A stretch of 64,000 bases of DNA, taken from positions 124,001 through 188,000 of the forward strand of contig JAXLYE010000009.1 of assembly GCA_046351595.1 (NCBI GenBank). The letters are read 5' to 3'. The notes below the pieces were generated by a model, which saw nothing but the letters and a program-made list of their open reading frames with translations, was not told where the DNA came from and ran no database searches. The position numbers and the translations under genes are program-made. Shown in pieces: positions 25,241 through 35,163 of the stretch; position 1 is the first letter of the stretch; each line of letters starts with the position of its first letter. The DNA comes from JAXLYE01 sp046351595. GTDB taxonomy: Bacteria; Myxococcota_A; Polyangia; Palsa-1104; JAEUJZ01.

Positions 25241-26269
25241 ATGTCTCCGCCACCTGACGCCAGCGGTGCCGCGGGCGGCGCCACGGGTGATGACACGGGC
25301 GGCGATCGGCCGGCGCGCGAGCTGGCGTTCGTCGCGCTGCCGGGGGACTCGCAGCCGGCGGTGGCCCCCATGCACCCGGCACGCCCGTCGCACCCGGCCG
25401 GGGCGCGGCAGCGCAGCAGCTGGCTGCTGGTGTTGGCGTCGGTGCTGTTCGCGCTGATGGCGGTGTTCGCCAAGCGCGCTTCGGCGCGGCTGCCCGGCCA
25501 TCAGGTGGCCTGGCTGCGGTTCTGCTTCGGGCTGGTTTCGGCGCTGATGGTGCCGCGACTCCTGGGGCGCGCGCTGCGGCCGCGCAACTACCGGGCGCTG
25601 ATCCTGCGCGGCGTGTTCGGCGGCTGCGCGGTGCTGATGTACTTCGGCGCGATCGCCCACCTGCCGGTGGCCATCGCGACGCTGCTCAACACCAGCTCGC
25701 CGGTCTTCGTCGGCCTGTTCGCGGCCCTGTTCATCGGCGAGAAGCCGTCGCTGCGGCTGACCCTGTCGCTGATCGTCGCGTTCGTCGGCGTGGCCATGGT
25801 CGTGCTGGGCGCGGGCCGGGGCGCGGGGCTCGCGTTCATGCGCAGCGCCAGCATCGGCTGGGCGCTCATCGCGCTGGGCTCGGCGGTGCTTTCGGGCGCC
25901 GCCGTGACGACGATGCGCTCGATGCGGCAGACCGAGGGCGCCTGGGAGATCTTCGCCGCATTCTGCCTGATCGGCGGCGTCATCACCGGCGTGCCGACCG
26001 CGCTGACGTGGGTGCGGCCGCTCGGCGACGACTGGCAGTGGCTGCTGTTGATGAGCATCGTCTCGGTCGCGGCGCAGATGGTGATGACGTACGCGCTGCG
26101 TGATGTCGCGGCGATGACCGCGGGGCTGCTGCTGCAGCTCACCCCGATCTCGACGTTCGCGATGGGCGTGCTGTGGCTCGGCGAGCGACCGAGCGTGCTC
26201 AGCTCGATCGGCGCGGCGGTGACGCTGATCGGCGTCACCTGGGGCGTGGTCGCGCGCGCGAAGACGTAG
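25241..26269 (+). CDS. DMT-superfamily (EamA) transporter
   Basis: A 342-residue integral membrane protein with two EamA halves, about ten transmembrane helices, in the drug/metabolite transporter superfamily. The first half runs from 'SSWLLVLASVLFALMAVFAK' to about residue 190, with 'LPVAIATLLNTSSPVFVGLFA' and 'IGEKPSLRLTLSLIVAFVG'. The second has 'SAVLSGAAVTTMRSMRQTEG' and 'TPISTFAMGVLWLGERPSVL', the repeated E-(R/K)-P motif of the family. Substrate cannot be told. About 45 residues before the first helix are disordered. The first in-frame ATG (25214) lies inside the tRNA gene, so I chose 25241; 25370 is another possibility. It starts 20 bases after the tRNA and may be co-transcribed with it. 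Located in the inner membrane. Confidence 0.88.
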   Translation: MSPPPDASGAAGGATGDDTGGDRPARELAFVALPGDSQPAVAPMHPARPSHPAGARQRSSWLLVLASVLFALMAVFAKRASARLPGHQVAWLRFCFGLVSALMVPRLLGRALRPRNYRALILRGVFGGCAVLMYFGAIAHLPVAIATLLNTSSPVFVGLFAALFIGEKPSLRLTLSLIVAFVGVAMVVLGAGRGAGLAFMRSASIGWALIALGSAVLSGAAVTTMRSMRQTEGAWEIFAAFCLIGGVITGVPTALTWVRPLGDDWQWLLLMSIVSVAAQMVMTYALRDVAAMTAGLLLQLTPISTFAMGVLWLGERPSVLSSIGAAVTLIGVTWGVVARAKT

Positions 26270-26284
26270 CGGCGCGAGCGCGGC

Positions 26285-27742
26285 TCAGCGCGGCGCGGTC
26301 TCGATGGCCTGCGCCTCCGGCTGTCCGCGCGGCCCCGCCCCCAGCGTCGCCCAGCCCGCGAGCAGCGACAGCATCGCCGGCACCGACTCGGCCAGGTAGC
26401 GCTGCACCGGGAAGGGGTGCGCGTAGATGTGGATGAGGCACCGCGTCACGACCGCGACCAGCACCAGCCCGACGTAGCCGCGCGTGTCGCGCCGGCGCAG
26501 CAGCAGCAGCCCGCCGGCCAGGCACACGAGCCACAGCCGCTGCTCGGTCTCGCCGTACTGCGCGCGGCGGTCGGGCAGGCGCAGGAACGGCACGCGCATC
26601 GGCAGATCCGCCTCGGGCATCGGCTGCCACAGGTTGCGCAGGCGGCGGAGCGGCAGCGTCACGTACGTCCGGAACGGCGCCCGGCGGGCGCGCTCGTCGG
26701 CGAGCGTGTTGTAGGCGGCGTCGACCGCGGGCGACATGCGCTCGACGGTCTGGCGGCGGAAGATCTCGGCGATGCGGCGGCGCTCGTCGGCGTCGTCGAA
26801 CATCGGCGGCGTCATCACGCCGGGGCGCTCGGGATCGAAGGCCAGGTTGTTCGCGGCCAGGAAGATCAGGAACGACTGGCCCGGCTCGCCGGTGCCCCAG
26901 GTCCGCATCCAGCGCAGCATGCCCAGCGGCATCGGCGTGCCGTCCTGGCGCAGCCACGTCGTGCCGAACAGGTGCGGCTGCCCGAACTGCCGCAGGTTGC
27001 GCACCGGCCACGGCGCGAACACCACCAGCGCCATCAGCGCAAAGGCCGTGACCCGCTTGATCCGCGTGCGCAGCGGCGCGGCGCCGAGCCCCAGCGCCAG
27101 CAGGCACACCGGCAGCATGGCCACCGCGTCGATCCGCACGAGCTGCGCCAGCCCGGTCACCGCGCCCGCCGCGATCGCGACCGCGAGCCCCGCCTGCGGC
27201 CGCCGCAGCGCCCGCACCATCAGGTACAGCTGCAGCGTCGCGAGGAACGTCGCCAGCGACTCGGTCAGCCCGTAACACGACAGGAACACCAGGATCGGGC
27301 ACAGCATCACCGCCAGGAAGGCGAGCGCGCCACCGACGAGCGGCAGGCCCATCTCTGCGACGATCAGCGCGACGAGCAGCGCGCTGCCGAGGTCCAGCCA
27401 GACGTTCCACGGCACGGCCAGGAGCAGGTGCTGGCCCAGCCCGATCGGCGCGCGCGGCGCCGCGAGATACGAGAGGAACAGCGGGTAGCCGGGCAGGCGC
27501 GCGTGCGACAGCGGCGTCGGCGGCGGACCGAAGGCCAGGCGGCCGTGCAGGCGCAGCTCCTGCGCCAGCTGGTAGTAGCCGACGCCGTCGCCGGCCGGGG
27601 CGCGCCAGGTGCCGATGATCTTGAACCGCAGGAGCAGCACGGCGACCACCGCCGCGCCGAGCAGCAGCGCCAGCGCGACGCGGCCCGCACGGATGCGGCC
27701 AAAGCGACCGAGGCTACTACCGAGGCTCAGACCCAGGGGCAT
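26285..27742 (-). CDS. GT39-type membrane glycosyltransferase
   Basis: A 485-residue polytopic membrane protein of the ArnT/PMT (GT-C, family 39) type. After the first helix (about 22-40) it has 'APAGDGVGYYQLAQELRLHG', where the Asp matches the conserved acidic residue of the first periplasmic loop, then 'LPGYPLFLSYL', the PGYP motif of this group. About ten helices follow, then a C-terminal soluble part with 'MFDDADERRRIAEIFRRQTV' and closing helices. Such enzymes use polyprenyl-phosphate sugars as donors; acceptor unknown. It is the only gene of its kind here, so it cannot be tied to a pathway. A TATACT box lies 9 bases before the ATG and there is no Shine-Dalgarno. Convergent with the DMT transporter, 15 bases apart. 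Confidence 0.85.
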   Translation of the reverse strand: MPLGLSLGSSLGRFGRIRAGRVALALLLGAAVVAVLLLRFKIIGTWRAPAGDGVGYYQLAQELRLHGRLAFGPPPTPLSHARLPGYPLFLSYLAAPRAPIGLGQHLLLAVPWNVWLDLGSALLVALIVAEMGLPLVGGALAFLAVMLCPILVFLSCYGLTESLATFLATLQLYLMVRALRRPQAGLAVAIAAGAVTGLAQLVRIDAVAMLPVCLLALGLGAAPLRTRIKRVTAFALMALVVFAPWPVRNLRQFGQPHLFGTTWLRQDGTPMPLGMLRWMRTWGTGEPGQSFLIFLAANNLAFDPERPGVMTPPMFDDADERRRIAEIFRRQTVERMSPAVDAAYNTLADERARRAPFRTYVTLPLRRLRNLWQPMPEADLPMRVPFLRLPDRRAQYGETEQRLWLVCLAGGLLLLRRRDTRGYVGLVLVAVVTRCLIHIYAHPFPVQRYLAESVPAMLSLLAGWATLGAGPRGQPEAQAIETAPR

Positions 27743-27751
27743 GTGGCCGCG

Positions 27752-27757
27752 AGTATA
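27752..27757 (-). promoter_or_regulatory. -10 box, near-leaderless promoter
   Basis: TATACT on the minus strand, 9 bases before the ATG at 27742, so a leader of only two or three bases is expected. Confidence 0.45.
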
Positions 27758-27975
27758 TGCGCGAGCCGTCGCTTTGCGGCCGCGCTTTGCGGCCGGTGCT
27801 ACGAACGCCGAATCTATGACCCCGATCGGGTCCCGCCGTGGTAGATAATGAGCCTCTCAGGTGCGCTCGCGGTCTCCTCTGTGATGCCTCTGTCCTACCA
27901 GGGAGACCGGCCACCGGGTCGCACGCAGCCCGACGCAGTCCGAACGTGAATGTGAACGAAGAAGGAGATCCCACG

Positions 27976-28482
27976 ATGACCACCGCCGCCACCAACCCGC
28001 GCGTCTACTTTGACATCCAGATCGACGGCAAGCCGGCCGGGCGCATCGTCTTCGAGCTGTTCGCCAACGTCGTGCCCAAGACCGCCGAGAACTTCCGCGC
28101 GCTGTGCACCGGCGAGAAGGGCATCGGCTACAAGGGCAGCGGCTTCCACCGTGTCATCCCGGACTTCATGCTCCAGGGCGGTGACTTCACCAACCACAAC
28201 GGCACCGGCGGCAAGTCCATCTACGGCGAGCGCTTCCCCGACGAGAACTTCAACCTCAAGCACGATCGTCCGGGCCTCTTGTCGATGGCCAACGCCGGCC
28301 CGAACACCAACGGCTCGCAGTTCTTCATCACCACGGTCGTGACCTCGTGGCTCGACAAGAAGCACGTCGTCTTCGGCCAGGTCGTCGAGGGCATGCCGCT
28401 GGTCAAGCAGATCGAGTCCGTGGGCTCGCCCAACGGCAAGACCAGCAAGAAGGTCACCATCGCGGACTGCGGCCAGCTGTAG
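27976..28482 (+). CDS. peptidyl-prolyl cis-trans isomerase, cyclophilin, eukaryote-like
   Basis: A 168-residue cyclophilin, which catalyses proline cis-trans isomerisation. All key motifs are present: 'FHRVIPDFMLQGGDF' with the catalytic Arg, 'NTNGSQFFITT', and 'SWLDKKHVVFGQV' with the conserved Trp. It has the 'CTGEKG' insertion and overall length of eukaryotic cyclophilin A, unlike PpiA/PpiB of E. coli. No signal peptide, so cytoplasmic. Start at 27976 has GAAGGAG about 8 bases upstream. The 230-base region upstream is non-coding, with TAGATAATG at 27842 as a possible -10. A hairpin follows the stop. Horizontal transfer from a eukaryote long ago, or retention of an old bacterial group, cannot be told apart. 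Confidence 0.95.
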   Translation: MTTAATNPRVYFDIQIDGKPAGRIVFELFANVVPKTAENFRALCTGEKGIGYKGSGFHRVIPDFMLQGGDFTNHNGTGGKSIYGERFPDENFNLKHDRPGLLSMANAGPNTNGSQFFITTVVTSWLDKKHVVFGQVVEGMPLVKQIESVGSPNGKTSKKVTIADCGQL

Positions 28483-28487
28483 ACCGA

Positions 28488-28529
28488 CCCTCCCAGAGCC
28501 CTCCGGACGCGGTCTGGGAGGGCTCTGGG
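28488..28529 (+). terminator. hairpin after the cyclophilin gene, two alternative stems
   Basis: CCCAGAGCCCTC (28492-28503) pairs with GAGGGCTCTGGG (28518-28529), 12 bp; alternatively CCCTCCCAGA (28488-28497) pairs with TCTGGGAGGG (28513-28522), 10 bp. The two are mutually exclusive. It starts 5 bases after the stop. There is no immediate T-run (T-rich only at 28558-28563). Confidence 0.7.
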
Positions 28530-28596
28530 AATCCCGATCCGTACCGGCCGGCGATTCCTTTTTCGCTCCGCTGTCGCGAGCGCCGAAGCGACGTCG

Positions 28597-29922
28597 CTAC
28601 GCTCTGCCGCCCTCGTGCGGGACGCGGGCCATCACCCAGCGCGTGACCTGGCTCGAGGCGCGCTGCCGGTTCTCGTAGTCCCGCGACGCCAGGTCGAGCA
28701 GCGTCGGCCCGTACTCGTCGCTCTGTACGCCGGCGAACGAGACGTCCAGCAGGTACTCGCGCCCGCCGTCGTCGACGGCGAACAGGTGCGTGGCCGGGTG
28801 GTTGGGGCCGCGGCTCGGGCTCGAGTCCTCGCCGCCGTCCATGACCCAGGCGCCGGTGTTGAACAGCCGCACCTGGCTCGCTCCGGTCGTGAGCTCACCG
28901 AAGCCGCCGTGGTGCGTGTCGCCGTAGACCATCGTCACCTGCTGGCTCGGCAGCCCGTGCTGCTCCAGGAAGCGCAGGAGGTGGCCGAGCACCAGCCGGT
29001 TCAGGCGCTGCACCGAGGAGTCGGGCTCTCCCGCGAGCGGCGCGAGCTTGTGGATCGCGCGCGGCGGCGGCTCGGACTGCAGCTCGCTCAGCGAGTACAG
29101 GCGGGTGTCCGGAACCGGCCGGTGCCGATCGAAGCGCCCGCCCAGCACGTTCAGCAGGTACCACAGCTGATCCGATCGCGAGGTCGGCCGATCCAACGAA
29201 GACGGCCACAGGCTGTCGACAAACGGAGTCACGCGCCGCTCCAGATCCTCGAGGCTGGTGGCCAGCTCCGGCTCCTCTCCGGTCGCGACCTTGAGGCCCA
29301 CCAGGCGCAGCGCCTCGGCGGCGAGCTTCTTGGTCTTTTTGGACCACAGCACGTCCTTGCGGAAGTGCGTGCCGTGCAAAAACGCGTAGGTCCGCCCGAA
29401 CAGCGACGCGGCGTACAGCGGGTTGGCGACGATGAAGCGCAGCGCCTTCTGCTCGACGATGCGGTTCCACGCCGAGCCGTAGGGCCAGCCGAAGAACAGC
29501 CCGAGCAGCGGCCGGAACGCGCGATCGATCTCGCCGAGCGGCTGGCTGACGTCGACGATCAGCTCACCCGCTGGCGGCGTGGTGCTGCCCGCGCCCAGGT
29601 GCGGCCGGCGCTCGGCGTAGCGCGTCCACAGCGTGTGATCGTGGTTGCCCGGCACGTAGACCAGCTTCTTGATCTGCAGCGCGCTGAGCATCGTCTGCAT
29701 GAAGGCGTTGGTCGCGGTGATGATCTGCGAGGTGGACGACAGCGTGCGGTCCGCGATGTCGCCGACCAGCACCAGCTCGTCGACCTCGACGGGCGCATCG
29801 AGGCTGCCGCCGAGCTGCTTGCGGAGCACCTCCCACAGGTGCTGCAGCGCCTGCGGGAACCCGAGCAGGGACGTGTCTTCGCCGAGGTGGGTATCGCTGA
29901 TGGCCAGGAACTTGAGCCGCAT
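28597..29922 (-). CDS. calcineurin-like metallophosphoesterase
   Basis: A 441-residue metallophosphoesterase with all five metal motifs: DTH (10-12), VGDIADR (about 54-60), GNHDH (about 96-100), HGTHF (about 184-188) and YGDTHHGGF (about 330-338). A long insertion of about 140 residues lies between the HGTH and GDTHHG motifs, larger than usual. No signal peptide; cytoplasmic or peripheral. Related bacterial enzymes hydrolyse phosphodiesters such as UDP-diacylglucosamine (LpxH) or cyclic nucleotides, but this one is about twice as long as LpxH. AAGGAG lies 8 bases before the ATG. The promoter is of sigma-54 type (29946-29961). It is divergent from the porin gene, whose promoter is also of sigma-54 type. 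Confidence 0.88.
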   Translation of the reverse strand: MRLKFLAISDTHLGEDTSLLGFPQALQHLWEVLRKQLGGSLDAPVEVDELVLVGDIADRTLSSTSQIITATNAFMQTMLSALQIKKLVYVPGNHDHTLWTRYAERRPHLGAGSTTPPAGELIVDVSQPLGEIDRAFRPLLGLFFGWPYGSAWNRIVEQKALRFIVANPLYAASLFGRTYAFLHGTHFRKDVLWSKKTKKLAAEALRLVGLKVATGEEPELATSLEDLERRVTPFVDSLWPSSLDRPTSRSDQLWYLLNVLGGRFDRHRPVPDTRLYSLSELQSEPPPRAIHKLAPLAGEPDSSVQRLNRLVLGHLLRFLEQHGLPSQQVTMVYGDTHHGGFGELTTGASQVRLFNTGAWVMDGGEDSSPSRGPNHPATHLFAVDDGGREYLLDVSFAGVQSDEYGPTLLDLASRDYENRQRASSQVTRWVMARVPHEGGRA

Positions 29923-29945
29923 CGTCTCTCCTTGCGCTACGGGTT

Positions 29946-29961
29946 CGCAAGGGCGGGGCCA
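29946..29961 (-). promoter_or_regulatory. sigma-54-type promoter of the phosphoesterase gene
   Basis: On the minus strand TGGCCCCGCCCTTGCG: GG and GC are 12 bases apart, with TTGC at -12. Predicted start near 29936, 14 bases before the ATG with the Shine-Dalgarno inside the leader. Confidence 0.6.
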
Positions 29962-30060
29962 GGGTTACCTATCGGCGCGGTGGGCTCGTTTCTCCGACGG
30001 AGGTGCCGCGACCGCGGGGGCGCAGCGGGGCCGGCGGGCGGCTTGTCGAGAGGGCGAAAG

Positions 30061-30180
30061 CGAAACTTGATGCTACAAAATAGTAACAATCATAGAGTGC
30101 TAATTTATAATAATTTATATCGATTTAATCAGTGCTTGATATGACAATAAAATTATCAATCAAGATAAAATAGCACGCAG
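30061..30180. promoter_or_regulatory. AT-rich intergenic block with palindromes
   Basis: About 120 bases, strongly AT-rich in an otherwise very GC-rich window, in the 483-base gap between the divergent phosphoesterase and porin genes. It holds TTGATA (30136-30141) and TATCAA (30154-30159), a 6-bp inverted repeat with a 12-base spacer, nested in GTGCTA (30097-30102)/TAGCAC (30171-30176). The distances to the two sigma-54-type promoters (about 100-200 bases) suit an upstream activator site or a bend. No gene is seen in it. Confidence 0.6.
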
Positions 30181-30368
30181 GCCCTGGTGCGAATACGGCG
30201 GCCCTGCGTGTGATTGAAACGTGCTCGAGTAAAAGAACCGACCGCTGGGTGGGCGGCAGGTTCGATTTTTTTACGGGCTCCAGTGCGGCTCCGGGCGGTA
30301 ACCGTTCCGCGCGGCGTCGCCTGACGGTGAGGGCGGACGGGCCCGGGCCGCCGCGGCGCCCGCTCAGC

Positions 30369-30384
30369 TGGCACGGAGCTCGCA
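30369..30384 (+). promoter_or_regulatory. sigma-54-type promoter of the porin gene
   Basis: TGGCACGGAGCTCGCA: perfect -24 TGGCACG and a -12 TCGCA (consensus TTGCA), GG-GC spacing 12. Predicted start near 30395, leaving an 11-base leader that contains the AAGGA Shine-Dalgarno before the ATG at 30406. Confidence 0.75.
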
Positions 30385-30405
30385 AACCGTCGCCGCAAGG
30401 ACTCC

Positions 30406-31995
30406 ATGCGCAGCCCACTCCTGTTCGCGATGTCCGTCGCCGTCGCCCTCTCGATCGCGCCTCAATCGGGGCGTGCCCAGGCGCCGCCCGCCGCTCCCGC
30501 CGCGGCCCCGGTCGCGCCCGCAGCGCCCGCAGCGTCCGCACCGCCCGCTGCACCGACCCCGGCGCCCGTCGCTGCGACCCTCATCGAGCCGCCGCCCGGA
30601 CCGGATCCCAGCCTGGTGCGGCGCGAGCAGCTCGATGCGACGCTGCAGCTGCTCTTGCGCCGCGGCCTCATCACGCAGGCCGAGTACGAGGACGCGAGCG
30701 CGGGGCGGATCCGGCCCCAGCCGGCCGGCGCGCCGCCGTCGACACCGCCGGGGGGCCTGTCGCTGCCGCTGCCCGGCGTGCTCTCCAAGTGGGACGCCAC
30801 GCTCTACGGCTTCGTCGAGGCCGACACCATCCTCGACACGACGCAGAGCCTGGGCGAGCTCGCCGGCGGCACCGTGATCGCGCGGCCCGGCACCTACGCG
30901 GGCGACCACGGCCGCATCACCTTCACGGTGCGCAACTCGCGCCTCGGCTTCCGCCTCAAGGCGCCCGAGTTCCACCGCGTAAAGGTCAGCGCCACCCTCG
31001 AGATGGACTTCCTCGGCAACCAGCCGCCGCAGGTCTCCGAGCTCGCGACCTTCACGTTCCCGACGTTCCGCATCCGCCACTACATGGCGCAGATCGAGAC
31101 GCCGTATATCAGCCTGCTCGCCGGTCAGTACTGGCAGCTGTTCGGCTGGCAGCCCTACTTCCACCCGAGCACCGTCGCCATCCAGGGCGTGCCGGGGCAG
31201 ATCTACTCGCGCACGCCGCAGCTCCGCCTGTTCCACGTCTTCCGCACCGCGCCGGTGAACATCGAGCTCGCGGGGGCGCTGGCCCGCGCGCCGCAGCGCG
31301 ACTCCATGGTCCCCGACGGGCAGGCCGGCCTGCGCCTGACCTTCAACAAGTGGCGCGGCCTGCGCACGGTCAGCGCCACCGGCACCGCGATCGACGGCGC
31401 GGCCGTGGGGCTCTCGGGCGCGCTGCGCTACTTCTCGCTGCCCGAGTTCGCGGCCATGCCGCAGAGCGCGCAGTCGACCTACGGCTGGGGCGTCTCCGTC
31501 GACGCCATGCTGCCCATCATCCCGGTCACGGAGCGCCGGGCCGGCGCGCTCACGGTCACCGGATCCTTCGTGCGCGGCACCGGCATCGCCGACTACTACG
31601 TCATGCAGACCGGCGGCGTCAGCAACCCGGCGCTGCCGCTCGGCCAGGCGTTCACCGCCGACATCGACAACGGCCTGGCGCTGTACAGCCGCGCCCCCGG
31701 CGGCGGCGCCGGGCCGCTCGGCACCGTCGACTGGCAGTCGTTCATGGTCGGCGCGCAGCTGTACCTGCCGCCGCGCGGCCTGCTCTTCTTGTCCAGCAAC
31801 TACTCGCAGATGGACTCGGACAACGCCGCGGACTTCGGCGCCGCGAATCAGGTCTACAACCAGTCGCGCTGGGCCGACGTCAACCTGTTCTTCGACCCGA
31901 CCCCGTCGCTGCGCCTCGGCCTGGAGTACGCCTGGTTCCAGCAGACCTATGTCGACGGCGTCACCACCCAGAACCACCGCGGCTGGCTCAGCGTC

Positions 31996-32010
<15 letters not shown>
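30406..32010 (+). CDS. porin-like outer-membrane beta-barrel
   Basis: A 534-residue exported protein. Signal peptide about 1-25 (ending GRAQA), then a Pro/Ala linker (26-60) and a short region ('LDATLQLLLRRGLITQAEYED', in parts) like the coiled coil of DcaP-type porins. The rest is a large beta-barrel with 'WDATLYGFVEADTILDTTQS', 'GRITFTVRNSRLGFRLKAPE', 'ATLEMDFLGN', 'HYMAQIETPYISLLAGQYW' and 'LGLEYAWFQQTYVDG', ending in Phe as outer-membrane barrels do. A general or substrate-specific diffusion channel is inferred; substrate unknown. Its last 15 bases overlap the 3' end of the NtrC-type regulator on the other strand. A strong sigma-54-type promoter and the adjacent NtrC/histidine kinase pair suggest regulation by that pair. 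Confidence 0.88.
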
Positions 32011-33453
<1,443 letters not shown>

Positions 33454-33456
33454 GGA

Positions 33457-35007
33457 TCATTCCTCTCTGCTTCGGCGGGACTCGTTCGCTGCGGGCGGCG
33501 CGACCGGCAGCAGCAGCTCGAACTCGGCGCCGCGCGCGTCTTCGCGGTTGCGAGCAAAGAGCGAGCCACCGTGCTCGCGCGCGATGTGCTGGCTGATCAC
33601 CAGGCCCAGCCCGTTGCCGTGCGGCTTGGTCGTAAAAAAGGGCTGGAACAGCTTGGGCAGCACCTCGGGCGCGATGCCGGGGCCGTCGTCGATCACGCGG
33701 ATGCTGATGAAGCCGTTGCCATCGAGCTCGCGCCGGTCCGCGCGGATGTGGATGCGGCCGCCGGTCGTGCTGGCCTGCGCGGCGTTGATCAGCAGGTTGG
33801 ACAGCGCCTGCGTGATCAGCACCGGATCGACCTCCACCTCTGGCAGATCCTCGGCGACGCGGCGCTCCAGCGTCACGCCGGCGCGCGCGAGCTCGGAGCG
33901 CCCGGCGTCCGAGGCCAGATCCAATAGCGGCACCACCTCCGAGACCTGCAGCCGCGGCGACAGCGGGCGCGCGTAGGTCAGCAGGCGCCGCACCAGCTGC
34001 TCGACGCGCGCGATCTCGCTGCTGATGACGTGCGCGGTGTCGCGCGCCGCGATCGCGGCCGGCCCCTCGTCGCGCGTGCGTGCCAAAAGCTGCACTGCGG
34101 CCTTGATGCCGGCGAGCGGGTTCAGGATCTCGTGCGCCAGCTTGGCCGTGACCTCGCCGATGGCCGACATCTTCTCGCTCTGGATCAGGCGGCGGCGCTG
34201 CTCGGCGATGGCGGCGTCGGTCTCTTCGATCTTGCGCAGGATCGCGCCCATGTGCTCGCCCAGCGCCTCGAAGCCGGCGCGGCCCGGCGGCACCTCGATG
34301 CGCGTGCGCTGCGCCGCGGACTCGACCTGCAGCTGCAGCTCGTAGATCGGCCGCGCCACGCGCCGCGCCACGAAGAAGCCGACCAGCAGGCTCGCCGCCA
34401 TGCCGAACAGGCTGCCGCCGAGCAGCAGCGTGGTGTCGCGGCGCATCGTGCTCTGCACCGCATCGCGCTCGCTGCGGGCCTGGGCGCTGGCCGCGTGCAC
34501 GAACTCTTGCGACAGGCTGACGAGGCTCTGCATCATCGTGTGCGTGCGCTGGAGGCTCTGCTTCACCTCGTCGAGGCGGCCTTCCTTGTAGCGCGCCAGC
34601 ATGTCGCTGCGCTCGCGGTCGAGCGCGCGGTACGCCTCATCGATGCGGCGCAAAAGGTCCCGCTCCTCTTCGGAGTCGGCGGTGCGCTGGGTTTCGGGCA
34701 GCCACTCCGCGAACTCCTTGCGGCTGCGCTCCAGCTCGCGCAGCCAGCGCTCGTCGCCGGTGAACATGTAGTCGACCGCGAAGCCCTTCTGGAACAGCAC
34801 CAGCTGGAACACCTCGCTCTCGTTCAGAAGCGTCATGCGCTGCGCCACCTCGGTGTCGCTCAGCGCCGAGAGCCGCCGCAGCGAGCTTATGCCGAAGCCG
34901 CAGACCACGGCGAGCGTGATCATCGAGATGATCGAGGCGATGACCAGCCGCTGCGTCAGCGCGCGCGGCGACGGCGGGAGGGAGCTTGCGGGGGCTTGAC
35001 CTGTCAT
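33457..35007 (-). CDS. sensor histidine kinase (partner of the NtrC-type regulator)
   Basis: A 516-residue inner-membrane sensor kinase. Transmembrane helices about 20-43 and 191-213 enclose a helical periplasmic domain (44-190) of the four-helix-bundle, CHASE3/MCP-like kind ('TEVAQRMTLLNESEVFQLVL'). HAMP-like region about 213-265. Phospho-acceptor His292 in 'AKLAHEILNPLAGIK'. HATPase domain with N box 'QALSNLLINAAQAST', G1 'DDGPGIAP' and 'FQPFFTTKPHGNGLGLVIS'. The ligand is unknown. It is the first gene of the two-component operon, the regulator following 3 bases after the stop. Confidence 0.95.
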   Translation of the reverse strand: MTGQAPASSLPPSPRALTQRLVIASIISMITLAVVCGFGISSLRRLSALSDTEVAQRMTLLNESEVFQLVLFQKGFAVDYMFTGDERWLRELERSRKEFAEWLPETQRTADSEEERDLLRRIDEAYRALDRERSDMLARYKEGRLDEVKQSLQRTHTMMQSLVSLSQEFVHAASAQARSERDAVQSTMRRDTTLLLGGSLFGMAASLLVGFFVARRVARPIYELQLQVESAAQRTRIEVPPGRAGFEALGEHMGAILRKIEETDAAIAEQRRRLIQSEKMSAIGEVTAKLAHEILNPLAGIKAAVQLLARTRDEGPAAIAARDTAHVISSEIARVEQLVRRLLTYARPLSPRLQVSEVVPLLDLASDAGRSELARAGVTLERRVAEDLPEVEVDPVLITQALSNLLINAAQASTTGGRIHIRADRRELDGNGFISIRVIDDGPGIAPEVLPKLFQPFFTTKPHGNGLGLVISQHIAREHGGSLFARNREDARGAEFELLLPVAPPAANESRRSREE

Positions 35008-35163
35008 GATCGACCTTGCGCGGCGGCAGACCGGCAGGTCGCGACCGCGTCAGAGAGATCCTGCCGAAGCAGGCGGGGATCGCGAAGAAAATCGACGGAA
35101 GGGGCCCGCCGGTTACGGCGCGGAGTGGGGAGGGCGGCCGGGATCAGCGGCGCGCGGCGCGGA

